Shown: positions 13,532-24,918 of the stretch, one piece after another
Numbering within the stretch: the stretch's first letter is position 1
How the letters are laid out: each line of letters begins with the position of its first letter
Assembly: GCA_019022495.1 (NCBI GenBank)
Contig: JAFEKR010000001.1
Coordinates: 1,674,001-1,738,000 of the forward strand
From: Epichloe hybrida
Lineage: Eukaryota > Ascomycota > Sordariomycetes > Hypocreales > Clavicipitaceae
Length of the DNA: 64,000 nucleotides
Direction: 5' to 3'
Program-made: the position numbers and the translations under genes
The notes under the pieces: generated by a model
The model's database searches: none
The model's input: the letters and a program-made list of their open reading frames with translations, nothing else
Told to the model about the DNA's origin: nothing

Positions 13532-14083
13532 ATGGTACGCGACAAAGTGGAAATGAATAGACAAGACCGAGAAAAAAAGAACAAGAGTATATGGGACAAT
13601 GTAGAAGAATGGAAGAAGAATGGGGAGAAAGGCCAAAATCTTGTCGACGACCTCGAGCTAGCCAACCCTGACTACGCGTCCCTCCATGACATTGCGAGGC
13701 ACGCCATCCACGTGTACGAGACTATGGGTGTCAGTGTGTTGACGGTCGAATGCGTTCAACAGCATCCCAAGGAATTCTATGATTACAGAAATAGTGACTA
13801 CCACGACCACGACCACGACGATGGAAGTAAAAATGCCGAGAAAGGTGGCAGAAGTAGCAAGAAAACGGCCACGACTTCCTGAAACATTGGCCGGCGACTC
13901 TCGTTTGTCCACCAAGTGATGACTAGCAATCTGCATCGATTAGAAGCAAATAGGTCAAGACTTCAGACCGAGATTTCGTTGGCATTCAACCAGGTCTCTC
14001 AGGAAGATTCCTTTGTATCTGTTGATATTGCAAAGGCCACGAGGCTCGACAGTGCAGCAATGCGCACTCTTGGGCATTGTTAC
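13532..14083 (+). pseudogene. 5' part of a CorA-like membrane protein gene, interrupted
   Basis: The frame from 13,532 encodes a charged, helical chain (WKKNGEKGQNLVDDLELA, then HAIHVYETMGVSVLTVE) to an in-frame TGA at 13,880-13,882. The same frame then continues with LEANRSRLQTEISLAFNQVS and DIAKATRLDSAAMRTLG. This matches the helix that precedes the membrane segments in fungal CorA-like (Mg2+ transporter-like) proteins, where AFNxVAQxDS and DSxAMKTIA are typical. A GGG at 14,072-14,074 appears to carry one extra G: reading GG restores the family's continuation into the sequence at 28,532. The copia element is inserted at 14,084. The TGA might lie in an intron, but I found no in-phase splice pair. 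So the gene carries two small lesions besides the insertion, and the true start is unknown. Confidence 0.6.
14079..14083. repeat. Target-site duplication GTTAC, left copy
   Basis: GTTAC precedes the left copia LTR and recurs at 28,532-28,536 directly after the right LTR. A 5-bp duplication is typical of Ty1/copia integration and shows the two LTRs belong to one insertion. Confidence 0.9.
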
Positions 14084-14350
14084 TGTAGAATGATGCAGAC
14101 GGAGGCAAAGAGAGAGCATAAGAGAAGATAATGATAGAATTGCTATCTAGGAATTCGTAATCTAGAAGAGAAAAGGGAAGCTTATAAGCTTTAAATCTAT
14201 AAGTAATAAATCTAGGTCTTCAAACAAAGCCTGCAATAAACCGCGATATTAAACGTGATGCAGGAAGCTATATCATTAAATAAAGAGAGAATAATAAGAG
14301 TAATGCCTAATATCTAAGGCTATAATGTAAGGCTATGAATATCCTTAACA
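14084..14350 (-). repeat. Copia LTR, left (3' LTR of the minus-strand element)
   Basis: 267 bp from TGTAGAATGATGCAG to ATATCCTTAACA. The outer part (14,084 to about 14,160) keeps its G and C bases. The inner part carries C-to-T and G-to-A changes relative to the right LTR. Confidence 0.92.
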
Positions 14351-15667
14351 CTACCCCTAGTAGTATATTTAGCTAGTAATAAAGAAGAAAGGAAAAATAG
14401 AAAATTTAAGGTTATTTATAAAGCTTCTAAAATATTTCCCTTTATAAAGTCCTTAGCCTTTATTATTTAAAGAAGGCATATAAAATCACTATGTTTAACA
14501 CATTCTAGACCTTTTATAAATCTATTAGTAATTATTTATTTAGTGCTAATCTATTAAAGACAAAAATCCCCTTAATAAGCTTTCTATATAATCTATTTAT
14601 AGCGTAAATTAATATAATAAGTATATCCCTTATGCTTCTTATTAAGCATATTAGCTTTTACGTTCTAGCTATCTATAAATAGTAGTAATAGGCGTAATTA
14701 CTTAATCCTAAAGTTATTAAGAAGTTAAGTAACCTAGAGCATTAAGAGGCTAGTTAGCATAAGGTTAATAAATTTAGCTTCTGTAAAGCTAAGGGCTATA
14801 AGAGTTTATTTCTTTAACTACTAAAGAATACATCCTCTAGCAAGGGTTATAACATGCCCTATGGTTAAATATCTTATATCTAGGTTATTAGCAAGAGAGG
14901 CATCACTAAATCCCTTTACTTAAAGCATTAATTTAGGGTCTAAAGAACTATATTCTCTAAGAATAATTCCTAAATTATCTACTCCTATAAGGTATTACTA
15001 AAGGTATTTCTTAAGATCTATATGTACTTGCTTTAGTGTAAAATTCGCACTATAAAGTTAATTAACTATAAATGTAATATTAGGTTATATAAATACTAAA
15101 AGCTAGTTAAAGCTTCCTATTTGTTTTGCCTAGTTAGAGAGGTTATAGACTATATTAAGCTCTTTTTAATTAGCTAGAATAATAGTCTTTAGAAGCTAGG
15201 GAACGTTTAAAGCATTAAGGTTATTAATATTAAATTTCTTTATAATAGTCTATATATAAAGCCTTTAGTAAAGAAGCATAGTGTAATTAACATAATTACG
15301 GACAAATTTAATGCTAAGAAATAGCTTAATATCGCCTAAATGCTTTAATTTATAGTGTTTCTATAATTCCTTAATAATATTTATAATAATCATAAGGGTC
15401 TTTCCTATAATAATTATATTATTTACATATAAAAGAAGTATAACGTTATTACATTAAAAAATACAGAGTTTGCTTAATAGCCTCTTAAAGCCCTGCTATT
15501 TAAGTTCCTTAGTGATATTATCTAGCCACTAAAGAGAAGAAATAGGTAAGCTATAGAGAGCTCTTTTAAGCTTATAGACTCTAGTTATGCTATCTAAGTG
15601 GCTATAAGGTTATTTAATATAGATATCTCCTTACGCTTTAGTATTAAGGAAGGCATTTACAATATTA
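14351..15667 (-). mobile_element. Copia reverse transcriptase/RNase H remnant
   Basis: Part of the copia internal region left of the gypsy insertion. The complement contains the mutated catalytic box YVNN (YVDD) near 15,430 and downstream text consistent with the copia RNase H end. It is interrupted by many stops. Confidence 0.75.
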
Positions 15668-15672
15668 CATTA
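15668..15672. repeat. Target-site duplication CATTA, left copy
   Basis: CATTA precedes the left gypsy LTR and recurs at 23,556-23,560 after the right LTR. Confidence 0.9.
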
Positions 15673-15942
15673 TGTTAGGAGCGCAGAGGTCAAAGATAGG
15701 ATGTTTATCAAAGCGGGTCTTCAGAGAACCTTTAGGCTATGCGAATAATAAAGAGGCTAGCTAGCTATAAGATAGCCACATGCTTATAAAGCAAGGTATT
15801 TATTAAAGACTACGCATATTATTAGTGCTAGGTTAGAGATTAAAACCTTTATATACCTACCCCTAGCTAGTATTTATCTAGTAGTAACTATAATAGTCTT
15901 AGCTATTACTTTATTCTTAACCTTTTAGTATAAGCTATAATA
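15673..15942 (+). repeat. Gypsy 5' LTR
   Basis: 270 bp beginning TGTTAGGAGCGCAGAGG. The first 150 bp keep G and C bases, whereas the remainder is mutated. The end (ATAATA) is the RIP form of GTGACA at the right LTR. Confidence 0.92.
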
Positions 15943-18199
15943 AATTAATCTCTCTTAACCTTTTTAAGGATATAAACTATTAGCTAGATTATTATATAGC
16001 TAATACTCTAAAGATCTATAAGAAACACGCTAGTACCTTATAATAATAAAGCTATAGATAATTAGGAAGATAAGGAACCCCTATAATCTAGAACTATAGA
16101 TAATAAGGTGTAATAAACGCCACTTAATCCTAATTTAGGTAAAGGTATAGATAATATAACTAAAGAAAAAAGGGCATTATAGTAATGCTATAAGGTTATA
16201 TAATCTAAGCTATATTACCTTTAAAGGAGATAAGAGGTCTTATAAATAAAGGCATAAATTAGAGAGCTTAAGGCAAATCTAGGATTAGCTAGACCTTAAA
16301 CTAGACCTATAATTACCCCTTAATCTAGACCTATAATTACCCCTTAAATATTAGCTATAATTTTACCTATAGTCTATAGTAATATAGTAGTAATTATATA
16401 GTAAGGTAGTCTTATTAAAATGCAAATAAAAATACCTATATATAAAGGGGAAATATATAAAAGCCTATAGAATTTCTTAGTAAACTTAGATATACTATTT
16501 AAATTAGATTACTATACCTTTAAGGATAACATAACTAAGGTAGTGTATATAAGTAGCTACCTAGCTAGTAATATAAAGCAATAGTAAATGCGTTATATAG
16601 CTATGGATAAGCATGTAGATTATTTATTAATTACCTAGGCAAATTTCCTAAAATAGTTAAAAACTAGAATAATAGATATAGGTATAAGACACTTAGAAGT
16701 AATAAGGTTACTACTAAATCTTAGGTAAAAGAATAGCTAATTATTTTAATCCTTTATATAAGCCTAGGATAAGGTAAAAGCTAAGTTACCTAAAGAAATC
16801 CCTATATATCTAAGAATTATAATCTTTCTAAATAGCTTAAATAATACTATAAAAAAGTAAATAATTAGTTAAGAGATTCTAATAACTTAAAGCTAATTAT
16901 AAGGCTAGGGTAAGAAAGCAAAGGTTATAATAAGTTTAGGCTAAAATAATAAAAAAGGTTAGGACTCTAAAAGAAAAAGGTAATGCTCTTATTTTATATT
17001 ACCTATAGATAAGGCATAGTAATAGAGCGAAGACTAAGGAAGAAAATTATCCCTAGTGTACTATAAATATAAAAAGCCTAGGTATGCTATACTAACTTAT
17101 TAGGTACTGGATTATTTTACCTATAAAAGTACTAAATATATAACTAAGAAGTATAGGGAAAGTAATAATAAAGCTATATCTCCTAATATAATACTAGTTT
17201 AATTAGTATAAACCTAGGAATGTAATCTTACTATGAAATACCCTATAGATAATAGAATAAGAATATAGGTATCTCTATAATAAGATAACTAGTAGTTAGC
17301 TATATAAGCGCTATTTAATATAAGTATATAGTCTTTAATAATTTATCTAAAATTATTATTAAAAAAGGATTAGGAGAATATAATCTAATTAAATAGGATA
17401 TTAAAGAGTGTAAGCAAAAAAGTAATTCTATATTAAGGAATTCTAAAAAAATTAGTTAAGATAAAAGATAGTATAGGATTTGCAAAGGTTTACTAAGTTA
17501 GCTACTTTATTACTAATATAAGTAAAGGGATAATTCTAGGTATAGACTAGATTAAAGAGTATTTACCTATAATTATATATTAGGAGTATAAATACTAGAG
17601 ATATCTAGTAATAATAAAATATCTTTTCTTTACTTATAGTAAGTAGTAAGTATATAAAGAGAAAAAAATAGTAGTAGTTACTTTATTATTAGGAGTAATA
17701 AAGATTAGGCTAAGTATTCTAGAAAATAAAAATTAAAAAGGAAAAGGAGAAAGCTAATTAAAGAACCTAGTAGTAATAGATATATAAATAAATAGTAAAG
17801 TAGCTATATAAATCCTTAAGTATACTTATTTATAGTAAAAAAGTAAAGGTATTATAGTTATGCTAATTTTAGAAAACATAAGTAGTAAAGAAGCTATATT
17901 AAATTAGGATAAGAGCACTAAGTGCCTTATACTAATAATCCTAGAAGAATATAGGGAGTTTATAGATATTTTTTCTAAAGAGTTAGTAAGTAAGCTTCCT
18001 AAACTAGGAGGTTATACTTATATAATTAAATTAGAAGAGGGAAAACACTACCTTAGGGGCCTATATATAATTTAGCTAAAAGGGAGCTAGAGGTTCTTAG
18101 AGAGTACCTTATAAGTATATAGCTTAAAGGGTAAATTAGAAGATTAGTTAGCCTAGCTAGAGCCTTAATTTTATTTATTTTAAAGAAAGGAGGGAAATT

Positions 18200-18830
18200 A
18201 AGGCTTTATATAAATTATAGGGGCTTAAATAAGATTATAATTAAGAATAAGGCCCCTTTACCCCTTATTACTAAAATTCTTAATTAATTAGTAAGCGTAG
18301 TTATTTTTATAGTCCTAGATTTAAAAGATATATACCACTAGCTATATATTTACTTAGGTAATAAGTGGAAAATAGCGTTCTATTATTAATATAGCTACTT
18401 TAAATATCTAGTAATACTATTTAGACTAGTTAATACACTAGTGACTTTTTAGGAGTATATTAATAATACTCTTAAAGGACTTATTAATAAGACCTATATT
18501 ATCTATCTAGATAATACGCTAATATATAGTAGTAAGGTTAAAGATTATATAGAGCATATTAAATAAGTTTTACATAGGTTTAAAGAGGTAAGTCTTTTTA
18601 TTAACCTTAAGAAGTGTTAATTTTTAGTTAAGGAAGTTAAATTTTTAGGCTTTAAGATATTAGAGAAAGGTATTATAATAGACCTAGTAAGAGTTAAAGT
18701 AATTATAACCTAGCTAATACCACGTAGTGTTTTTAATATTTAGTTATTTCTTAGTTTTACTAGATTTTACCGCTATTTTATTAAATAGTATAGTAAAGTT
18801 ATTATTTTATTAATAGATTGCCTTAGAGGG
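18200..18830 (+). mobile_element. Gypsy reverse transcriptase domain remnant
   Basis: Broken frame encoding the palm and fingers motifs of a gypsy reverse transcriptase: IKNKAPLPLITKILN, DLKDIYH, WKIAFYY, IIYLDNTLIYS, INLKKC, VKFLGFKI and FYRYFIK. The catalytic YLDD now reads YLDN, a G-to-A change. Confidence 0.85.
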
Positions 18831-21800
18831 AATTAACTAGTGATATTTAAACTAGAACCCTATAAGATAGTAGCGTTTAGAGAGCTTTAATAAAGATTTT
18901 AGGAAGCGCTAATTTTAGTGTATTTTAACCCACTTACATATCTTAGAGTGAAGATAAATATATCTAGATATGTGATTAGGGCTATACTCATAATATTAGT
19001 GCTAGGTTACTAGCACCTAGTTATGTTTATGTTAAGAAAGATAACTAATACTAAATTATAATATTTAATACCTAATAGTAAATTATTAGCTATCTAAGAG
19101 GCTTTTTATATATAGAGACACTATCTTACTTATTTAGCTTATATAATTAAAGTTATTATAGATTATTTAAACTATAAGTACCTTGCTATAAAGCCTAAGC
19201 TTACTAGTAAGTAAGTAACTATGCTTAATAAGCTTTATTCTTTTAACTTTAAGATTATATATTATATAGGGAAATTAAATCCTACTAACTTACTTTTAAG
19301 AAGACTAGATTTTATAAGTAAGGTAAGGAAAGAGAAAGTAGTAACTATATAACTTCCTGCCTTTTTATCTAAATATATAGATACTAAGAGATAGAAACAC
19401 TATAGTAATATTATTAATGCTATAGGCTTTATAAAAACATTACTTAATGTAACTAATAGTTAGTTATAATAACACTATAATAATACTGCTAATATCTAGG
19501 GTTTTAAAAAATCGTAACTTAACTATATTCCTAAAGAACCTAATAATCTAGATAATCTTAGAAGAGTTATATTAGTAAGGTTATTTAATACTTTTTATAC
19601 TTCTATTAATAAGTAATAAGCTAGCTATAGTAATACTATTAGTACCTAGCGTATGCATTATTTATTACTTAATTATTTTAATTTTCCTATTAAACTAGCT
19701 ATTACTAATAGGGATAGACTAGTATAGGTTATTACTAGTAAGTAGTAAGGGCGCCCCTTAAAAACATTACTTATCTATATCCTTATAAGACTAAAAGTAT
19801 TTATTAAACTAATTACTTATAAAGATATTATAGCTAGAATCTAATCTATTTAAAGAACCTCTTCTAAGTTTAACTCTAACTTTCTAGAAAAAAGCTTAGA
19901 ATTAAAACCCCTAATTTAAGTCTTATTATATAAAGCATAGTAAGGCAATAACTTTACTATAGCTTAATTAAAGTTACTTAAAAGCAGCGATTTAGCTATA
20001 TCCTAGATATAGTTAATTAGACTCTCTAAGCTATTAATATTTAAAAATCATGTTTTTATTTCTCTAGGTATAAGGAAAGAAATTTTATTACTAACTTATA
20101 ATAACCTTACTACTAGGCACTAAGGAGTAAGTAAAACTCTTTATTAGATTATAAACTAATATTATTAGCTAATAATAAAGAAAGATATAAAGGTATATAT
20201 TAGCACTTATATAAATTATTAGACTTTAAAACTAAGGCATTATAAACTATATAGTAAGCTAGCTATATTACTAGTGCTTAATCGCCCCTTTTAAGAATTA
20301 TTAATGGATTTTATTACTAGACTTTCACTAGTAAAAGATTTAAATTAAAACTATAACGTAATTTTAGTTATTATTAACTATTTTATAAAATATAGTATTT
20401 ACATCCCTATTTTAACGTAACTAACTAGTAATAGGCTAGTAACTATGTTCTTAGAATATGTTTTTAAAGACTATAAAGCCTTAGAAGGTATTATAATAGA
20501 CTAAGGTTCTATATTTACTAGTGGTTTCTAGATAACTTTTTATTATCTTCTTATAATAAAGTAACTACTTAGCACCGCTTTTTACCCCTAGATAAATAGT
20601 TAGATAGAACGTTTAAACTAGGTCTTAGAATATTATTTAAGGGCTTTTACTTATACTAAATAAACTAATTAGGTAAATAACCTATTAATAGCGTAATTTA
20701 CGTATAATATAAGCAATCACTTAACGTATAGCTACACACTAGTAAAGGTATTATAAGGTTATAATCCTAGAGGTTTATAGTAAGTAGTAGTAAATATCCC
20801 TTTAGTAAATAATTAAGCTAAAAGTAAGATTTTAGCACTAAGAGAGAAGCACACTATAATTAAGTAACTTTTAAGTAACTTATAGACTTAGTATAAAAAA
20901 TATTATAACTAGAAGAGAACTCTAATAAGGTTTAAAGTTAGTAACTATGTTTTATTATTAATAAAAAACATTAACCTAAGACACCTTAGTAAGAAGCTAG
21001 CTATAAAGTATCTAAGCCCCTATAAGATTAAAAAGGCAATTAGAAGTTATAGATTAGCGTATTAATTAAAATTACCACCTAGGACTTAATTATATAATAT
21101 ATTTAATATTACTAGTCTTAAACCTTTTAAAGAGAACCTAATAGATATAGAAAATATATCCTTACTATAAGATACTATTAAAGATAATAAATAAGAGTTT
21201 AAAGTTAAGAGAATTATTTTATATTACTATAATAGAAGGCATTATAAATATCTAGTTAAATAGAAAGGCTATAATGCTTTAAAGAATTCTTAGGTATTAA
21301 AAAGGGATTTTATTACTAAAGAAATTATTAATAACTATAAGTAATAGCTAAGTAGTAAAGTTAATATAAGGTAGTTATATTTTATAACTTAATACACTAA
21401 AGATATTAGAAAATAAAGTTAATTTACTTAGATAACTTAAATAATCTATTATATAGCTACTAAGCACCTATCCCTCTATAATAAAGTTAGCCCTTAAGAC
21501 CACTAGTCTCTTATTATTATTAGTAGCTATAGGAGCTATAGAGGAAGAGGCCTTAGGAGTATCTTTATTATTAAAATCCTCCTCTTTATATATATAAACC
21601 TAAAGTGCACTAGGGAGCTTAATAGGACTAATATATTTAGGTAAATTAATAGTATTTAGTGTAAACTACTAGTAAGTTAGTTAAGCATTAGCTATATATA
21701 TTAAGAAAGCTTACCTTTAGGATATTTTAGGCTATAAAGTAAAGATAGTTTATAATATTAATCTAAGTCTTTAGATTTATAGTATTACTTAGTAATACTA

Positions 21801-23285
21801 TTATAGTATATTTATTATATTTTACCTTATAGGTAGCATTAGTAAATATTTAAGCATAGTAAATATAACTACGCTTATTAGAATTTTTATAAACTAGGAT
21901 AGTATTTTATAGCTTTTTCTTTACTTTTATAATAGGCTAGTAGTAAGTTAGTAGTAATTTAGTGTCTAGGAAATAGAATTATACTTACTTTATTTTAATA
22001 GTAATAATTACCTTTAGAAGTAGCTTTAATAAGTTTAAATAGCCTATTATAAAGCTATATAATTTAAGCTAAAGTCTAGTAATATATTAGTAATAACTAG
22101 GTAAATTCTAGTTAAGAGAGATATACTATAATATAGTTTTTATTATTTTAGAAGTAATAAGTATATTTTATTAAATAGCCTATTAAATATTAGCTATAAA
22201 GAAGTAATAAGTAAGTAAAGAAAGTTATACTTAAAGATTTATTATATTTAGCTAGGAAGGTTTTTTTATTAATAAGGTATCCTAGAATCTTATAGGTACT
22301 ATTTTTTAGGAGAATATTTTATATTATTACTTACTAATAATAGCGTATATATAAAATCTTTTTTAAAGTTATTTTACTAGTAGTAAGTTAGTAATAAAGA
22401 CACTATAAGGATATAATAAACTTATAATAAGATTTTAGAAGAAGTTTGCTTTTAGGGAGACTTTATAGGAGATTTCTTAGTTAATAGATCTTCTTAAGGC
22501 ATTAATAAAGGTAAAGTTTAGGTATAAGACTTAGATATAGTAAACTAGCTATAAGTTAGCTATAATAAACTAGATAAGGAAGTTATGCTAATAAGAGTAT
22601 AAACTTATAAGCTAGATAAAGGTAAGAAACTAAGATAAATAAGGATAGATAATAATAATAATTAAGGACTAAAAGAGGTTAGTAACTACTAAGTAATAGT
22701 AATAAGAGAGCTACTACTTAGCTAGTAAGGGTAACTTATAAGGTTAAGGGATATTATAAAAGAAAGAAAGAGTGTAAAAGGGGGGAAAAATTAGTCTCTT
22801 TTATATTAACCCTAGACCCCTTAAGTAATTTAATATACTGCGTATAGGTAATTCACAAATTATAATAATAACTATTAGCATTACTAAACGCACACATGCC
22901 TAATAGCTATAAGCTTATAGTAACTATAATATAAGCCCTCTAGTTAGACTATTTAAAACCCTAGCATTAGGTACCTTATTTATTTAACTAATTATAAAAT
23001 TTAATATAGGTTATCTATATTGTTTTTTCTAGCCACGTAATAGGTAATAACATTTATTTTGCTATAGTAAAGCCATGTGTAAGCTACTATTAGAATATTA
23101 CTAACTATAATAAGGGGTTATTTTTAATTAGTAGCATTATTATTATTATTTCTTTTTATTTACCTACATGTCTAGATATAAGGTACCCTATCTTATTTTC
23201 CTTATAAAGCTCTAATATAGTAACTATGCCCTAAGTAAGTAGCTTATTTTATAATTAAGGTTAATTATATATAGGGGGGGTATTA

Positions 23286-23555
23286 TATTAGGAGCGTAAA
23301 GGTTAAAGATAGGATATTTATTAAAGTAAGTCTTTAGAGAACCTTTAGGCTATATAAATAATAAAGAGGCTAGCTAGCTATAAGATAGCTATGTGCTTAT
23401 AAAGTAAGGTATTTATTAAAGACTATGTATATTATTAGTGCTAGGTTAGAGATTAAAACCTTCACGCACCCGCCTCTAGCTAGTATTTATCTAGCAGTGA
23501 CTGCGATAGTCTTAGCTATCACTTCGTTCTTAACCTTTCGGTGCAAGCCGTGACA
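23286..23555 (+). repeat. Gypsy 3' LTR
   Basis: 270 bp, the partner of 15,673-15,942. Here the first 180 bp are RIP-mutated (starts TATTAGGAGCGT instead of TGTTAGGAGCGC), while from about 23,463 on, the sequence is unmutated (CACGCACCCG, GCAGTGACTGCGATAG, ending GTGACA). Confidence 0.92.
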
Positions 23556-23560
23556 CATTA
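23556..23560. repeat. Target-site duplication CATTA, right copy
   Basis: Matches 15,668-15,672 and closes the gypsy insertion. Confidence 0.9.
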
Positions 23561-24288
23561 CTGCTAATTATAGTTAAAGGTAATAATAAGTGTGTAAAAC
23601 ACTTATAAAGAAACTAAGTGCGCTACTGCTATATAAAGGTCCTTATTACTAAAGACCTCTAGATTCTAGTCTTCTCTTATAACCTATCTTGCCTTTAGAT
23701 ATAGGTTAAGATTAATTAGGTACTTTATAGTGTAAACCTATTAGCTATTAAAGATCTTTATATCTTTAGGAGCAAAGACTAGGTCCTAGTAGTTCTTTTT
23801 ATTAATTTTTAGAAGTTCCTTCTTTTTAGTAAGTCTCTAGAAGTTATAATAGTTATCCATAGCTTTAGCCTTATACTAATTAGATAGAATATTAATCTTT
23901 ATATTAGCTATATTAGCTACTTTAAGCATTAGGAACGCATATAAGGTAGTGATTTCCTCCACTTTATTATTATATAGGTTATCATTATAATAACAAATCG
24001 TAAGGTTTAATTAACGAGATCCTAGAGAAAGGGCTTTCTTCTTGCCTAATATTGCAATATTAAGGTAATCTCGACGTGTATTAGATTAAAGAGATTATCT
24101 TAGAGGCTTAGGTTCTAGTTTAAGTTATCATTAAATAATAGCATTATTATTAGCTTTAACTTCTTTATCTAGGAAGGCCCTAGGCTAATGCCTTAGGATA
24201 ATAGTATTCTCTTTAATAATTTATTATTATTAACTTATAAGGTCCCTTTAAGGAGGACTCTTAGAGAGCATTAAAAGAGAGCTCTAAG

Positions 24289-24404
24289 TGTCAAAACCTG
24301 AAGGTGTGCAGGTAAGCCATTAAACCAAAAGATTCACTAATGCTAGCTCTCGCTCGCATCGCACCTTATAATTGATTATCAAGCCGCGCGCGCGCACCTA
24401 ATAA
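24289..24404. repeat. Terminal direct repeat of the small element, left
   Basis: Starts TGTCAAAACCTGAAGG. Differs from the right copy by a handful of transitions over 116 bp. Confidence 0.85.
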
Positions 24405-24802
24405 TTATCCCTTCCCTTATAAGGCTTGCCTTAAGCTAAGGGCCCCACTAGCTAGCAGCTAGTAACGTGCGTAACCTTAGCTTGGATTAGGCCTAGTTAT
24501 CCATGGCCTCTAAGATAATTAACTAATTATAAACCCCTAAGGCCTAGTACGCATGGCAGCTAGGCCTATATATCACCTAGTGCACGTGACCCCACGGTCA
24601 TAACGTAACGTAACCATACGGGCGTAACTATACCTGCCCTGTGAGCCTAATGTAAGCACCTAGCCTAGCAATTTAAACCTAGACCTGTTAGGTCTTAATT
24701 CTAGCTATAGGAATTAAACCTAGGACCTAGCGCATGCCTCACCCACGAGGATTTAAACCTAGGACTAGCATATACTAGAAGACCTATGAGAGCTAGCATT
24801 AA

Positions 24803-24918
24803 TGTTAGAACCTGAAGGTATGCAAGTAAGCCATTAAACCAAAAGATTCACCAATGCTAGCTCTCGCTCGCATCGCACCTTACAATTGATTATTAAGCCG
24901 CGCGCACGCACCTAACAA
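24803..24918. repeat. Terminal direct repeat of the small element, right
   Basis: Starts TGTTAGAACCTGAAGG. It is followed by CCCGCACGCACCTGACA before the target duplication CTAAG. Confidence 0.85.

Larger units (their letters stand above)
15673..23555 (+). mobile_element. Ty3/gypsy (chromovirus-type) retrotransposon nested in the copia element
   Basis: 7.9 kb, bounded by 270-bp LTRs and CATTA duplications. Plus-strand translation through stops gives, in order: a protease-to-RT linker with EYREFIDIFSKELVSKLP near 17,950; reverse transcriptase (LPLITKILN, VLDLKDIYH, and IIYLDNTLIYS near 18,500, family YLDDILIYS); RNase H; integrase (ELLMDFITRLS near 20,300, VIINYFIKY); and a chromodomain (YLVK-stop-KGYNALKNS near 21,260). 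About 1.9 kb of unassigned DNA follows before a G7 polypurine tract at 23,274-23,280 and the right LTR. The protease-RT-RNase H-integrase-chromodomain order is that of fungal chromoviruses. All frames are broken by RIP-type changes. Confidence 0.9.
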
